Assembly: GCF_030269925.1 (NCBI RefSeq) | Contig: NC_085135.1 | Coordinates: 10,602,753 to 10,666,752 of the forward strand | DNA from: Bombyx mori | Lineage: Eukaryota; Arthropoda; Insecta; Lepidoptera; Bombycidae | DNA length: 64,000 bases | Direction of reading: 5' to 3' | Notes under the pieces: model-generated | Databases searched by the model: none | What the model saw: only the letters and a program-made list of their open reading frames with translations | What the model was told of the DNA's origin: nothing | Shown here: positions 31,301-41,456 of the stretch, piece by piece | Layout of the letters: every line of letters starts with the position of its first letter | Numbering within the stretch: the first letter of the stretch is position 1 | Made by a program: the position numbers and the translations under genes

Positions 31301-31926
31301 CGCTCACAGAGAAGAGTCCACGCAGAAGAGTAGTTATCTGCTTTAAAATCTAAGCTTTTGATTACTAAAGCAGCGCTTCCATGAAGAGAAGCTCTTAAAT
31401 AGTGATACTTATTAATACTATCAAGGGTATCGTTTTCATGAACCAAAGAAATATAAGTGTCTCGAAATTCAAGCCAGTGCTGGTAACAACCGTCAAAGTG
31501 GGGTACATCAATCTTTGGCAACTTAATATAGTTTGGCTTTTGACTTAACACGGTGGTATTCTTCATGCCATTTTCAGAGCTTACCTCGGACCTACCGTCA
31601 TTATTTTTGCGTTGATCCAACAGCGTACGCGCAGAAGCCACAAGCTTGTAGTACTGCGACTCAATGGACTCACGATCCTTATAATGGTCTTCCGGCGCGT
31701 CTGACAGCATCTCGATCTCACTCTGAAAAGTGTCGAAGTCCCCGTATAAGGTTTCGAATTTCTCAAGACGTACTTGGAGTTCCGAGAATTGCACATCATT
31801 GAGATAATCACAACCCCGTAGGACATCCAAATACGTAGAGAATTGTGTTATTTTGGCCTTTATTGAGGCCCTCCTTTTAATTAAGTCTTTTACTTTGCCT
31901 TCAGGCATCTTTATTTCGAGTACCAA
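28375..31926 (-). CDS. BEL/Pao gag-protease-RT-RNase H polyprotein (ends at premature TGA)
   Basis: 1183 residues. The N-terminal coiled region is followed by a DUF1759-type gag (YIKLPKIDVPHFDGCYQHWL near 135) and knuckles CLNCLRPGHTDSQC and CKYCKLKHNTLLH (about 385-425). The protease has LLLDNGSTANFI (about 455; D-N-G in place of the common D-S-G). RT shows TTKLRAVFDASARTSTGKSL (about 740), YVVAADIEKMYRQI, and FYVDDYLGG (about 880). RNase H has LHVFTDASERAYGACVYV (about 1040). All activities up to RNase H are encoded. It should run on into the integrase reading but stops at 28375. The start at 31926 is the first Met of the open frame; MPEGKVKDL six residues later is an alternative. Confidence 0.94.
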   Translation of the reverse strand: MVLEIKMPEGKVKDLIKRRASIKAKITQFSTYLDVLRGCDYLNDVQFSELQVRLEKFETLYGDFDTFQSEIEMLSDAPEDHYKDRESIESQYYKLVASARTLLDQRKNNDGRSEVSSENGMKNTTVLSQKPNYIKLPKIDVPHFDGCYQHWLEFRDTYISLVHENDTLDSINKYHYLRASLHGSAALVIKSLDFKADNYSSAWTLLCERYDNKRLLVNNHVQTLFNVDVIQKECSKSLRHIVDVTNKNLRALATLDQPVEHWDTLVIHMMASKLDSITSRGWEEHRNTLSDPPTLKIFTKFISNKADLLETLEDARRIKSKNEHFKLKALTTINKNKTVACPLCNQEHFLYACESFRSLSIETRIRKAKELRVCLNCLRPGHTDSQCKLSHCKYCKLKHNTLLHYKKQTAAVETVVVSATATDTSSHVLLSTALVQVLDSNGQTHTARLLLDNGSTANFITEDLCHRLNLRTKRVDYIACGISNKTSACNESCLISIRSLDGNHNFNINCYLLNKITNSLPLAYLENKNINIPSGVSLADPTYHIPSSIDILVGADVFWNVLGTNRIQLGKNKPVLFETKLGWVISGSLLNKTNSKDLHCLLNCDSSKIATDLTKFWELDSIPSSTIHDLNSHPCEKVFTETTTRAEDGRFNVTLPFHESPKCLGDSYYMAKHRFLSLERRLKSNKTFRMLCGSFMREYLDLGHMSENIHNTNNNVVQYFLPHHGILKESSTTTKLRAVFDASARTSTGKSLNDIQVVGPTIQDDLFSILIRFRQHLYVVAADIEKMYRQISLDSSQRPLQQILWRFNPSQPIKTYTLNTLTYGMASASFIATRCLIQLGNEAHNDDVKRAICHDFYVDDYLGGSHTIHSTIELCRKIKVALQSGQFNLRKWYSNSSEILRAISDTSNDNADCVDLSSNEHSKTLGLNWKCRADNLYFSINLSPSLIITKRYILATVAQIFDPLGLVSPCIVEAKLLLQDLWKHKCSWDDEIMEPLKKTWLNFVKTLPHLNDILIPRCVISQPIGIQLHVFTDASERAYGACVYVRSETSEGSIKTILLASKSKVAPIKATTIPRLELCAAMLGSKLCEKITMTLTLKVERCSFWSDSTIVLGWIASSAVHLKKFVAHSVSEIQKICAGHEWRYVPSKENPADLVSRGLNASLLRNSALWWSGPSFLAQDPSH

Positions 31927-32878
31927 CTATCTACTTCCCAAAGGCAATGAAGCAACTAAAAGCAAAAGTTGACCCTGCCAAAAAAATTATAGCAATAGAC
32001 TGCCAAGCAAAATCTAAGTCCCTGAATAAAGTATAATAGCAAAAATTGTTAACAGCTGTACTTAAGGAGTGTTATATTTCAAACTACCCGCAATATGTAT
32101 ATTTTTTTTAATAAAAGTTTCTACAATGTTTTATTAGAAGGCGAATGAGTTATTTTAAAAGTTTAGTATTAAAATAAAATTGGGAATTTAAATCTAAATC
32201 TAGTGTCAAGTAAATGATAAAGCTATACCTAACGAAATGTGTAAATGTAAATTATATATTAGCGATGAAATGAACAAGCGTGAAAAGCAAAGCTCTTGTG
32301 TTATTTTATGTTGTGTTTAATAAAAACTTAATGAGAAGCATAAAAAGTGATTGACAAAAATGAGAAGAATGACCTTTGGACCTTTTGTTAATAGTGAAAA
32401 TGTTGACGGTAGCAATTAATTGTTATGGTTATGAATGTTAATGTTAATGTTAATGAGGAATGGAAAGAATAAAATATAAGGAACGATCTTACGTATCTTT
32501 TCTTTGTAAACCTCCTGTGACTTGATCCTATGAGACCTTGAATAATGGTGTTGGTTATGTTGTACTCAGCTGATGCGGCAATGTTGTACGTTTGTTGGAT
32601 TGTTGTTTTTTTAAATGTTGTCGGTGAGCTGGATTCGGACTTCTTCTGTAGATAATTATGGGCGTTCCACGAAGGTAATCCACCTGAGGCGCTGCTTGAA
32701 TTTGAAGTGTAGGTAGGCGTTGAAAAAACTGAAGATCTTCTTTTTCAAGCAGTGGCGACGAATTTCCAGCGGAATGTAGACTCACGAAGGTTGATAGGCG
32801 TCCTAGGCTCCAAAAGACTTCTTTGAAAGACCCGATGTACTATCTTCTTCCGATTATGTTGAGGTTTGAAGGACCATA
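31927..32878 (-). other. 5' untranslated region of the BEL/Pao element
   Basis: Between the 5' LTR and gag, 952 bp, AT-rich. It contains the presumed primer-binding site at its outer edge and probably the packaging signal. Only short frames; none looks like a protein. Confidence 0.7.
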
Positions 32879-33095
32879 TGTTGGCGCCGTTGCGATGAGA
32901 TGTTGGGTGCAAGGCTTATATCAATAAAAGTGGACTGTATTTAAAGCTGGTTTATTAATCGGATCAAAGTTAATACAGTTTTACGGGACCGACAATGATT
33001 GCGTTTCGTCGATGCACGTCGTTTTATTTTGTCACTCCACGCCTCTCCCCCGCTTCCGCCGCGGTGAGGAAAATAGGGTTGCTATGTTTCGAACA
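32879..33095 (-). repeat. 5' LTR of BEL/Pao element
   Basis: 217 bp, the partner of 26586-26802; drives transcription toward lower coordinates. Confidence 0.93.
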
Positions 33096-33290
33096 GGGAC
33101 AATGTCGGCTTCTAATGGAAAAATAATTTTTCAAATCGGTCCAGTAGTTTCGGAGCCTATTCGAAACAAACAAACAAACAAATCTTTCCTCTTATAATAT
33201 TAGTATAGATATAGATTATGTATGACATCAACAAAATAAAGTTATAAAAAATATGTTTTTTTTTAATGCCTATTGATACCTGCTGATTAT

Positions 33291-33665
33291 CTGTAAAATA
33301 TGCGCCCTTAAGGGCCTAGGACCTAGTAGCACGTAGAAAGCTCGAGAAGTCCAACGCCATCTTTTGTCGGATAGCGGAAACTACCACTGGAGATCTGTGG
33401 AATATTCTCGATAGTTCTAGGGACGAAGTATCGGCTGTAAAAGCGTTGTAGAGATGGCACGCAGTCAGTCAGTAATCGGAACTTCTTGAAACGAAACAGC
33501 GAACGGATCACCTGAAGCGAAGCGGAAGAAGCGAATTGAGAATTTTAAAGTGTTTGTTGAGTGTTTTAAAGTGTTTGTGAAGTGTTTTAAGTGTTCAAGG
33601 ATTGAATACAGTTTTTAGTTGTACTTTGGTGGAGTTTTATTTATCCCGAACCCCACCGCGTAACA
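33291..33665 (+). repeat. Probable solo LTR or LTR fragment, family unknown
   Basis: The stretch from TGTAAAATATGCGCCCTTAA to CCCACCGCGTAACA has LTR-like ends and composition, with an initiator-like TCAGTCAGT near 33466 and repeated AAGTGTTTG units near 33550-33590. No second copy and no target duplication was found. Confidence 0.45.
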
Positions 33666-33669
33666 ATAC

Positions 33670-33990
33670 TATAGGGAAAAACATCCAAACCAGGTGTAGT
33701 GTCTCCGAGATAACAAACTCATTTTAAATTCAGTCCATGTGAAAGGATCTAGTAAAATTTTGGAATTTAGGCTGTCATTATTCAATTTGAAAATATTGCC
33801 TAAACTACCAACATCATTTAAGTTGCTATTATCAGCCAATTTGTTTAGAAATCCAAGAAACAAACTCATCTCTGTATGTTTTACTACCAGCTTTAATACC
33901 TTGGAACATGTTAAGGAGATTCCAAATCTTACTTATAGGAGTAGTTCTATTGAAGTTGTTACATAAGTTATCCCAACCTATTCTTTTTTG
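33670..33990 (-). pseudogene. LINE ORF2 fragment between endonuclease and RT
   Basis: The minus strand gives NRTTPISKIWNLLNMFQGIK, then after a frameshift FTWTEFKMSLLSRR and YTWFGCFS, which look like the linker and the first RT block (usually TPGLDG) of a LINE. Short and degenerate; it serves as the target of the next Jockey insertion. Confidence 0.55.
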
Positions 33991-34057
33991 TTCAGATATA
34001 GTTCTTTTTTAAGTGCATCTTTTCTTTTGTAAATGTAAATAGTTTTCCATAGTAGGT

Positions 34058-34061
<4 letters not shown>

Positions 34062-34127
<66 letters not shown>
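34062..34127 (-). repeat. 66-nt poly(A) tail of J2
   Basis: Uninterrupted T run on the plus strand, the tail of the minus-strand LINE. Long pure tails decay quickly, so it suggests a recent insertion. Confidence 0.92.
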
Positions 34128-34130
<3 letters not shown>

Positions 34131-34142
34131 ATTGAAAGTTTA

Positions 34143-34166
34143 CTGGTGGCCCGAAGGCCTTTCCAG
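34143..34166 (-). other. 3'-UTR hairpin of J2
   Basis: Element strand: CTGG aaa GGCC TTCG GGCC a CCAG, a hairpin with a UUCG tetraloop, 16 nt before the poly(A). It sits at the position where J1 and J3 carry the ATAGCC/GGCTAT hairpin, but the sequence differs. Confidence 0.6.
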
Positions 34167-34355
34167 TTTCACCAGGACAGGTGGGCGAGCAAAGGCTCAG
34201 CCAAGAGGGGTGGGATTTGCTAACAACTGCCCGAGCGCCTCCGAAGGAGACCTAACAACTCAAGAGCAATTGTTTCGCGAATGAATCTACTACCGGATCG
34301 GAATCGCGACCCGCTGAGAAGATCCGGCGAGAAACTCAGCGGGCTGATGCATGGG

Positions 34356-37238
34356 TTAGGTTGCACGTCGACCTCTTTGTCGAGTTCGACGAGTACGGTT
34401 ACCGGGGTCCCTAAGCCTGCCCCTAGTATTAGAGCTGAAGGCAACTAATGCAAAGGTTATTGGATCTGATGGATCCGTAAGGACGTGTCTAGGACGTCGA
34501 CGGTGACTGGCTCCTGCATGATCAGCATTCGGAGAGTAGTCAGCGGCGGCAACGATAAGGCGATTATCATGACGCATAGCCTTATCGAAGTATCGTTCCG
34601 ACGCTGACTTCATGTATTTCCGAATTGATTCGAGGCCCAGGTCGTCGTGTAGGTCAACGTTCCTCACGAACCACGGAGCGCCGACAGCTAACCTGCAAAA
34701 GCGGGATTGTAGGGATTGGAGGGTGTCTATGTGTGTGCGGGCCGCGTGAGCGAACACCACACTCGCGTAAGTCATGACGGGCCTTATGCAAGTTTTGTAA
34801 AGTGTCACCTTGTTCCGAAGGGACATTTTACTCCGCTTACAGATCATGGGGTAGAGTCTACCGAGAATAAACGCGGCACGGTCACGGACTGATTTTATAT
34901 GCGGGCGGAATGTCATCGATGCATCCAGGGTAACGCCCAGGTACTTGACCTTCCTGGCCCAGGGTATGGGTTGTCTAAAGAGAGTAATCGGGGGTGTGAG
35001 ATTCCTCCTCCTAATCCGGGAGGAAATCCGTGTGGAGCTTCCCCTCTGAAATAGCACCGCAGTACTTTTCGCTGGGTTGATGTCTATGCGCCATTTTCGG
35101 AACTACTGTCCTAGGGCTAGGGCTGCGCTCTGAAGCTTCTTCGCGATTAGGGACTTATTTCTACTAGAATAGTAAACAGTCGTGTCGTCGGCGAATAAAG
35201 CTAAATGGGTCGGCGGCGACCGGGGAATATCGTTGACGAATAAGCTAAATAGGAGGGGTGAGAGGACAGAGCCTTGCGGGACTCCAGCTGTGAGAGGTCG
35301 TGGGGAGGAGCGGGTTCCCTCGACTCGATATCGAAAAGAGCGGTTCGACAAGAAGTCCCGTATGATGAGCACGAGACTATCCGGCACGCCCATGTTGAAT
35401 AGTTTGAAAATCAAACCATTGTGCCAGACTTTGTCGAACGCTTTTGCGACGTCGAAGAAGAGAGCTCCCGTGTATAACGGTTTTGGTCGATTAAGCCCCA
35501 CAAGAATGTGCTCCGTGAGGCGGTGCACCTGTTGAACGCATGAGTGATTTGTACGGAATCCGAATTGTTCATCGATGAGAATGCCCTTGGATGAGACGAA
35601 ATCTCTGAGGCGCTTGTAGAGCAGACGCTCATACAGTTTGCCTAGAGACATGAGGAGGCTAATCGGGCGGTAGCTCGTCGGATGATTTTTTGGTTTACCG
35701 GGTTTATGTATGCCGATAACGTCCGCTTCTTTCCACACCGCGGGAAAGATACAGTTCGCCATAGCGGCATTGAAAATAGATGCCAACATCACGATGAGTT
35801 GGACGGGTAGAAGTTTAATAACGCGGTTAGATATACCGTCGGAACCGGGAGCCTTGCGAGGACGTAGGTCTTTGATCAAGTCTTTAACTTCCATCGGGGT
35901 GACGGGTGGTAACGCATCCGAGGGTGGCAAGGAGGCTCTGCGTTCTACCTCACTGTCTACTAATTCTACATGAACAGGGTCCACGGATTGAGTGCTGGGC
36001 GTGCACTGGGTTTGCAATGTATCGGCCAGCAGCTCTGCTTTTTCGTCATCATCAAAGGCCGCGAGTCGGCCTGAGGGGTCTACGAGGGGGGGCATAGTTA
36101 CTACCGTATCCGATTTGAGAGTACGAGCTAAGCGGTAGTAAGACCTTTGGGAGGGCGCGAGTCCTTCTAAGAAATCAGACCATCTGGCATCTCGGACTTC
36201 GGCGATGCGAGACTTTACGTCGCGTTGTAGGGCACGCATTCGAATACGATTTTCCGCGGTAGGATACCTGTCGTAGGCGCGTATCGAGGCGTTCTTAGCT
36301 CTAAGGAGTTCCCTAATATCGTCGGACAATTTGAAGCGGTGAAGGAAGTCCTCCGCTACAACTTGTTTCGATGACCTATCTAATGTCGAGGTGATGTGTG
36401 ATGTTAAGATGTCTATGGCTTCAGCGGTATCCTGAGGAGACGGGGTAGAGTCCGGGTTAAACGGGAGCGATGGTGGATCAGATTCAGCCATGCTGATGCC
36501 CAGCGTGTGCCAATCCACCACAGTCCTCGTGACGGGAACGGAATCGGGAGCGCGACCGAGCTTCATGACGACGGGACGGTGGTCTGAATCTAACTCTGAA
36601 ACTACTTCGATCGAGTGTAAGCGCAGAGTTACGTTTTTTAATAACGCTATGTCGAGTATATCCGGGCGATGCGCGATATTTAGCGGGTAGTGAGTCGGAG
36701 TTAACGGAGCGACGATATCGAAGGCGAGATCATCGACTAACGCGTCAAGCCGCCTGCCATTCGGGGTTGTGGTGTGTGAGTTCCACCTGATGTGTTTACA
36801 ATTTAGGTCGCCCGCCAGAATGACAGAGCTCCCCATACCGAGCAGCGCCTCAATATCACTGCTTAGAACGATCTTATCCGGTGGAAGATAAACGGACGCG
36901 ATAACGATCGGCGCGTGTCCCGTCAGTGAGATTCGGCACACTGATGCTTCGATATTAGCGAGCGCGGGAGGATCGAGCGGGACGCAATGCAGGGCTCTTC
37001 TATAGTAAATAACGGTACCACCACCACGGGCAGAGAGCCTGTCGTTCCTGACCATGTTATAGTTCGCGATTTTAGGGTCACGGCGCGCGGGCTTAAGTAG
37101 GGTCTCCTGCACTAAGAAAATGTCAATTTGATGGTCACGCAAAAAATCACAAACCTGATCACGTTGATTTGCGAGACCTTAAGCGTTAAAAAATCCTATT
37201 GTTACGGATAAGGGTTTTATTCTACTAATGTACGCCAT
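34356..37238 (-). pseudogene. J2 ORF2: endonuclease/reverse transcriptase with two stop codons
   Basis: 960 codons from an ATG at 37238-37236 to a stop at 34356, the same length as the intact ORF2 at 44215-47097. Stops: TAA at codon 20 (37179-37181) and TAG at codon 712 (35103-35105), where J3 has Asn and Trp codons. Motifs: VQETLLKPARRDPK, LAGDLNCKHIRWNS, ELDSDHRPVVM (endonuclease); APGSDGISNRVIKLL, SYRPISLLMSLGKLYERLL, ALFFDVAKAFDKVW, GVPQGSVLSPLLFSLFVNDI, LALFADDTTVYYS (RT). Open apart from those stops. Confidence 0.92.
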
Positions 37239-37241
37239 TGA

Positions 37242-38864
37242 TTACCGGCGGAGTGAGGGGAGGACGTACGTATTTAACGACGCGTATACGTCAGCGTATT
37301 CTTGCACAACGGCGATGAAATGTTGTGCAGTGGAGGCGGCGCGAATGGCGTCACCCAAAGCGTTAACACGCTCAAAGTTGATCGACTGAAAAAAGTCGAT
37401 CGCTAGAGCGAGATTTTCGGACGCGGTCGGAGGGCAGGTCGCGGGGGAGGGACGTATCGCGGGGGTGGGACGAGTCGCGGGGGAGAGAGTTGTAGCCGTG
37501 TTCATGTACGGCAACGGTTTAGCCCAAGCCGAGACGCTGGGCACCGACGCCGGCACGAAAGCAGGCTTAGCCTTCGGCACAGAGGGTACCGTGGCTTTGA
37601 TGTCTGGGCCGGAAGCTCGGAGGCGGTTTTGACGGGCGACGCGGCGATTTATTTTTGGAGCTCGGGGGCATCCACGGTAGTTCGCGGGGTGACCTTGTGT
37701 TCGGCACAGGACACAGCTAGGCGGTTCCGTCGCGGTTTTTTGGTCGCGAGCGCAGAGGGCCGTGGCGTGATCGCCCAAACATTTAACACATCGGGGGCGC
37801 GCGTGACAGTTACGGGAAGAGTGCCCGTACAGTTGGCAGTTATGGCACTGACTAGGAGTGCTTTTTTTATGGGGGACTTCGACGGCAATACCGGAGAGCC
37901 TACAGACGGTCCGAATGTTAAAAATTTGCTTACCCTCGGGGGTAGGCTGGAGGGCGACTAAAACCATATTGTATGGCTGCCTACCGCGGCCGGTGTGCAT
38001 GCGGTGCACGGAATTTACTGGTAGGCCTTGTTCTATCAGATCTGCCTTGACGAGATCGGCATCTAGCTCCTTCGGGATTCCACGTATGACAACGCGGAGT
38101 TCGCGCTCCTCCTGGAGCGTATAAGTGTGGAAACTTATACGCTCCTTTCGGAAGTAACTTGAGAGGGCCCTATGGTCGTCGGGTGTCGTTACTTTTATTT
38201 GAATCCCGTTGGCGAGATTACGGGCGCTGGCAAAATTAATATTTTTGGCCTTAAGGGCCAGGGAAACTCGGTCCCAAGCTGCCTTCTCTTGAAGGATAAC
38301 CGGGGGAGGGGTCTGAGTTTTAGATTGCGCCACCGGTCGCGGCGACGGAGTGGCACGGGCTGGAGGCGCAACGGGAGTCTGAGGGCGGGGGCGCGACGTG
38401 TTCGCGGCTTTGCTAATTTTAGCGGCCGCGAGAGCTCGAGACTCCGCGGCACGCTTCTTACCCTTTTGTACCAGGGTGAATCCATCCGTCGATGAGGCGG
38501 GGGCGAGGTCGACCTCCATCTCCGAGTCAGAGTCGGAGGACGAGGTGGCGGGCGCAGGTGACCTACAAGCAGGAGTTTTGGAGGGCGCGACGGAGGCCGC
38601 GGATGATCGCGCTGCTGGAACGGTGGCCACGGCGGACGACGCAGTAGTTTTACTCGCCAGTATAGGCGACGCGGGAACGGCAGGCACGACGGAGGCTGCG
38701 GTGCTCGATGTAGACGCTTTGCACGCAGGTACAGGCGACGCAGGAGCAGCGAGCACGGCGGAGTCTTCGAGAGAGCTCGCAGTGTGATTGGCCTTGAAAG
38801 CCAGAAACTCTGAGGCGAGCTGTGGGTGACGAAGTCGGAGGAATTCCACGAATACAGCGTCCAT
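37242..38864 (-). CDS. J2 ORF1: Jockey gag-like protein
   Basis: 540 residues from MDAVFVEFLRLRHPQLASEF; the frame is open further up to 39080, but this Met aligns with the other Jockey ORF1 starts and follows a GC-rich leader. It has a long Ala/Ser/Pro-rich stretch with SSSDSDSEMEVDL, then a folded domain (WDRVSLALKAKNINFASARN...HRMHTGRGRQPYNMVLVALQ). Three CCHC knuckles follow: CHNCQLYGHSSRNC, CVKCLGDHATALC, CVLCRTQGHPANYRGC, and a Pro-rich tail. Role: RNA binding and particle formation. ORF2 begins 3 nt after the stop, closer than in J1 and J3 (17-18 nt). Confidence 0.9.
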   Translation of the reverse strand: MDAVFVEFLRLRHPQLASEFLAFKANHTASSLEDSAVLAAPASPVPACKASTSSTAASVVPAVPASPILASKTTASSAVATVPAARSSAASVAPSKTPACRSPAPATSSSDSDSEMEVDLAPASSTDGFTLVQKGKKRAAESRALAAAKISKAANTSRPRPQTPVAPPARATPSPRPVAQSKTQTPPPVILQEKAAWDRVSLALKAKNINFASARNLANGIQIKVTTPDDHRALSSYFRKERISFHTYTLQEERELRVVIRGIPKELDADLVKADLIEQGLPVNSVHRMHTGRGRQPYNMVLVALQPTPEGKQIFNIRTVCRLSGIAVEVPHKKSTPSQCHNCQLYGHSSRNCHARPRCVKCLGDHATALCARDQKTATEPPSCVLCRTQGHPANYRGCPRAPKINRRVARQNRLRASGPDIKATVPSVPKAKPAFVPASVPSVSAWAKPLPYMNTATTLSPATRPTPAIRPSPATCPPTASENLALAIDFFQSINFERVNALGDAIRAASTAQHFIAVVQEYADVYASLNTYVLPSLRR

Positions 38865-39257
38865 GATCGCTGAGTACCCAGGTGGGGCGGCCCCGGGTCT
38901 TGAAAACACTCGAGGCCCCAACTTCTCGGACCTGAGCGGTTCTATTGAACACAGGTGGCAATGCGGCGCGATTACTACAGGACAAAGAAAAAGCACAACA
39001 AAACAGAAATTACAAAAAGAAGCAAAACAAATAAATACTTGCAGGAAAACACTTTGTCGGCAAATGTTCCACGAACACAAAAATAACTAAAACAAAACAA
39101 ATAAAAGCTTCCAGGAAACACACTTGGTCGGCAGATGTATCACGAACACAGGCCGCGCGAACAATGGCCGGGCTAATAAAAGCCGGGCGAACAAAGACCG
39201 GGCGATCGAGTGGACGATGAGCACGTCCGCACGTGACGGGTGCCTCTATCGGAATGA
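38865..39257 (-). promoter_or_regulatory. J2 5' leader with Inr/DPE promoter and a 71-bp tandem repeat
   Basis: Element start TCATTCC with A+1 at 39255 and GGACGT at +28 to +33 (39228-39223): the same core promoter geometry as J1. The leader contains two tandem units offset 70-71 bp (39026-39096 and 39097-39167), each with GTCGGCA and CACGAACAC. Just before ORF1 lies CCCGGGGCCGCCCC, also found in J1 and J3. Confidence 0.75.
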
Positions 39258-39263
39258 GGTTCA

Positions 39264-41093
39264 TTTCTATAAAGTTTCAAGGCATTGTAAGGTGCAATTA
39301 CACTTTTTTCACAAATGTCATTCCACCAGGGATGTCTGCTCTAAAATTTATTTGGTTTAGTGAGTTTAGGAATTGTCATATCTTTTAAACCATTTTAAAG
39401 TATCTAATCGGAAACAAAAATCATTAAGGTAAAAGCTCCTAATACGGCGGTAGTCAAAATCGCTTCCTATTACGGTGGTATTTCTATTTTCGACATTTAT
39501 TCTTGTTTTATTCAGTTTAAGCTCACCGAAACGGAATCTATTTATTCTAAATCTATTACTTCATAACATAACTGACATTTTCAAGTGTAGCATATAAACA
39601 ACACTACAAGATCTATCAGTTTGTAGCACGGCATCAACGTGAGAGGAGTTTCCATACAAACGCGGAACAAAAAAATAAGTACACTAATATTTAGAAACTA
39701 AGTTTTTTGTATTAATAAGTCGTTCAACTTTGTCAATGTGTTATTTATAGCATTTTCCTACTATTATACTTACTTTTTAAATAGCTTGTTTCATATATGT
39801 AACTCATTTTTTACTCAAAAAATCAGAAACAAAATACCGCCGTAATACGGTACGAATTTTATAGATTAATCCTAATACGGTGGTATAACTCCGAAATAGG
39901 AAATATACTGGGCAATTTAATTGTGTATAACTTTCAATTTATTAAGTTATTGAATTAGTTCCAAGTTTAGTTGGAATAATTATTAATCTTGTAAATTAGA
40001 AACCATATTCTGCGGTATGTATTATTCATTAAAAATCTAGTTAAATATGAAAACTGTCGAGTGCAAAATGTTGGTTTCTTAGAAGGGGTAAAAATAGGAA
40101 GGTGTATTTTAATTAATCACAAATCATTTATTTTGTATAACTGTTGACTTGAGTTTTACACATCTGGGCCAAAAAACTGTTATCGTTTGATTAAGTATTT
40201 ACATTCTTTGTTTATCGAAATTTTGATGGGTCAGAATTAGGATTAAAAAAATACGAGTAGTTTTCCTATTACGGTGGTAGTTATTTCCAGGTAACTCTGT
40301 GTTAGGTTCTATGATCTCCTATTACGGTCATATTCATAGAACATAAAATTACAAGTTTTAGGATTCCATAGAAATAATAGAAAGGTTATTTATACTTATT
40401 TTACACAAAAAGATAATACAATAAAAACAGATTTAAAGAATGTCTAAATACTATGTACAAAGGCGAGCTTAACTCTTCATGAGTTTTCTTCCAGCAAACC
40501 CTTTTCAGAGAGAAATACGATGTATAAGAGGGGAATAGTGTACAAGTGAAAGGTTATTAAAATATATTAAATACAGTGGATTTCATTAATAACGACCTCG
40601 GTTATAGCAACGTCGAACTTACGTCCCTTGAATTTAAAGCATACTTTCGTAAGAAATTCATTCGGTAAGAGCGACTTTGGATACTATAGCGTCAATTTCG
40701 GGTATAGCGATTTGTTTTTATGAACCATTTATGACAGATTCCCAGAAATCCCGTACAGATATTTCTATTGAGTCGGTAAAGGCACAAAGACTCATTCATA
40801 AAACTATTAAACTTTCTTATCTTTTGTTTACATTCACAGATGACCATCTGTGAAACATTCACAGATGGTCAAGCAAATGCTTTGTTTGTTTGTTCCTAAG
40901 CAGTCCTCAATAAATTTACCATTAAGTAATTCTATTTTGTTCATCTTAAATATGTATAGCTCTATTTAGACAGCAGTGGCAGCGGCCGCCGCATCAGCCA
41001 CCGAACATTTTTATCCTTTCCAGCGATACTGATCTATAAAACAATGTAGATAAAGTTTAAAATTCTTTCAAAGCTGAAAGTGCTCTTCGCACC
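39264..41093. other. AT-rich non-coding DNA with a scattered 15-bp motif
   Basis: No ORF of note. The motif CCTAWTACGGNGGTA occurs at 39438, 39466, 39871 and 40265; a partial copy is at 40318 and an inverted one at 39835. More inverted copies occur right of the solo LTR at 47714, 47744 and 47934. A direct repeat of ACAGATGGTC lies near 40850-40870. It could be an unclassified repeat or host intergenic DNA. Confidence 0.6.
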
Positions 41094-41456
41094 TTTTTTT
41101 CTCCTACCAATGCTGATAGCCTTGGCAGGCTATTTCAGCTTCCCCTTGACGTGTAGATGATCTCATGGGGCTCAAACCGGGAGTGTTGCTAACACTGACC
41201 CTACGAAGAGCAGTGCTTCGAAGAATCTACCACTGGATCGGAAACGCGACCAACTAAGAAGATCCGGTGAGAAATTCAGTGGGCTGCGTCTATAGGTTGA
41301 TTTCTTCTTCGAGTTCTTCATCGCAAGCGACGGGTTCGGCGAGGACGGTAACCGGTGCTTGAGGTACCTAAAACACCGTTAATGGATCGGGAAGATCCGT
41401 AATGACGCGCTTAGGGCGACGTCGACTGCTCACCATTCGGTCCACAAGATCGGGTA
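41094..41456 (-). mobile_element. Jockey 3' end fragment (5'-truncated, old)
   Basis: Homologous to 10337-10700 of J1 on the same strand: ATAGCC/GGCTAT hairpin, 3' UTR, and the last codons of ORF2. Many differences from J1, and only a short poly(A) remnant (T at 41094-41100). A dead-on-arrival copy. Confidence 0.82.

Larger units (their letters stand above)
26586..33095 (-). mobile_element. Complete BEL/Pao LTR retrotransposon (6510 bp)
   Basis: Two 217-bp LTRs (TGTTGGCGCC...TTTCGAACA) that look identical, and a 5-bp target duplication GGGAC (26581-26585, 33096-33100). Next to the 5' LTR the minus strand reads TATGGTCCTTCAAACC, a likely primer-binding site beginning TGG. Next to the 3' LTR it reads ACCCGGGGAGCA, a purine tract. 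One long gag-pol frame is broken by a single TGA. This is the youngest-looking LTR element in the window. Confidence 0.95.
26480..33209 (-). mobile_element. Short Helitron (about 215 bp) split by the BEL/Pao element
   Basis: The minus-strand 5' end TCTATACTAATATTATAAG is at 33209; the 3' end GGGTCGCTAG is at 26480 with T next. The host halves are 26480-26585 and 33101-33209. The BEL element fills the middle, with its 5-bp site copy GGGAC on both sides. Confidence 0.78.
34062..39257 (-). mobile_element. Full-length Jockey-clade LINE, second family (copy J2)
   Basis: Minus orientation, from a 66-nt poly(A) (T at 34062-34127) to an Inr/DPE 5' end at 39257. A short target duplication AGGTTCA lies at 34054-34060 and 39257-39263. 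Two ORFs; ORF2 has two in-frame stops. Its proteins are clearly related to, but diverged from, J1 and J3, so it is a separate family. Confidence 0.92.

Noticed and set aside
34220..34444. Small frame downstream of J2 ORF2
   Set aside because: Lies in the 3' UTR of J2 in another frame; UTR readings of this family give such frames by chance.
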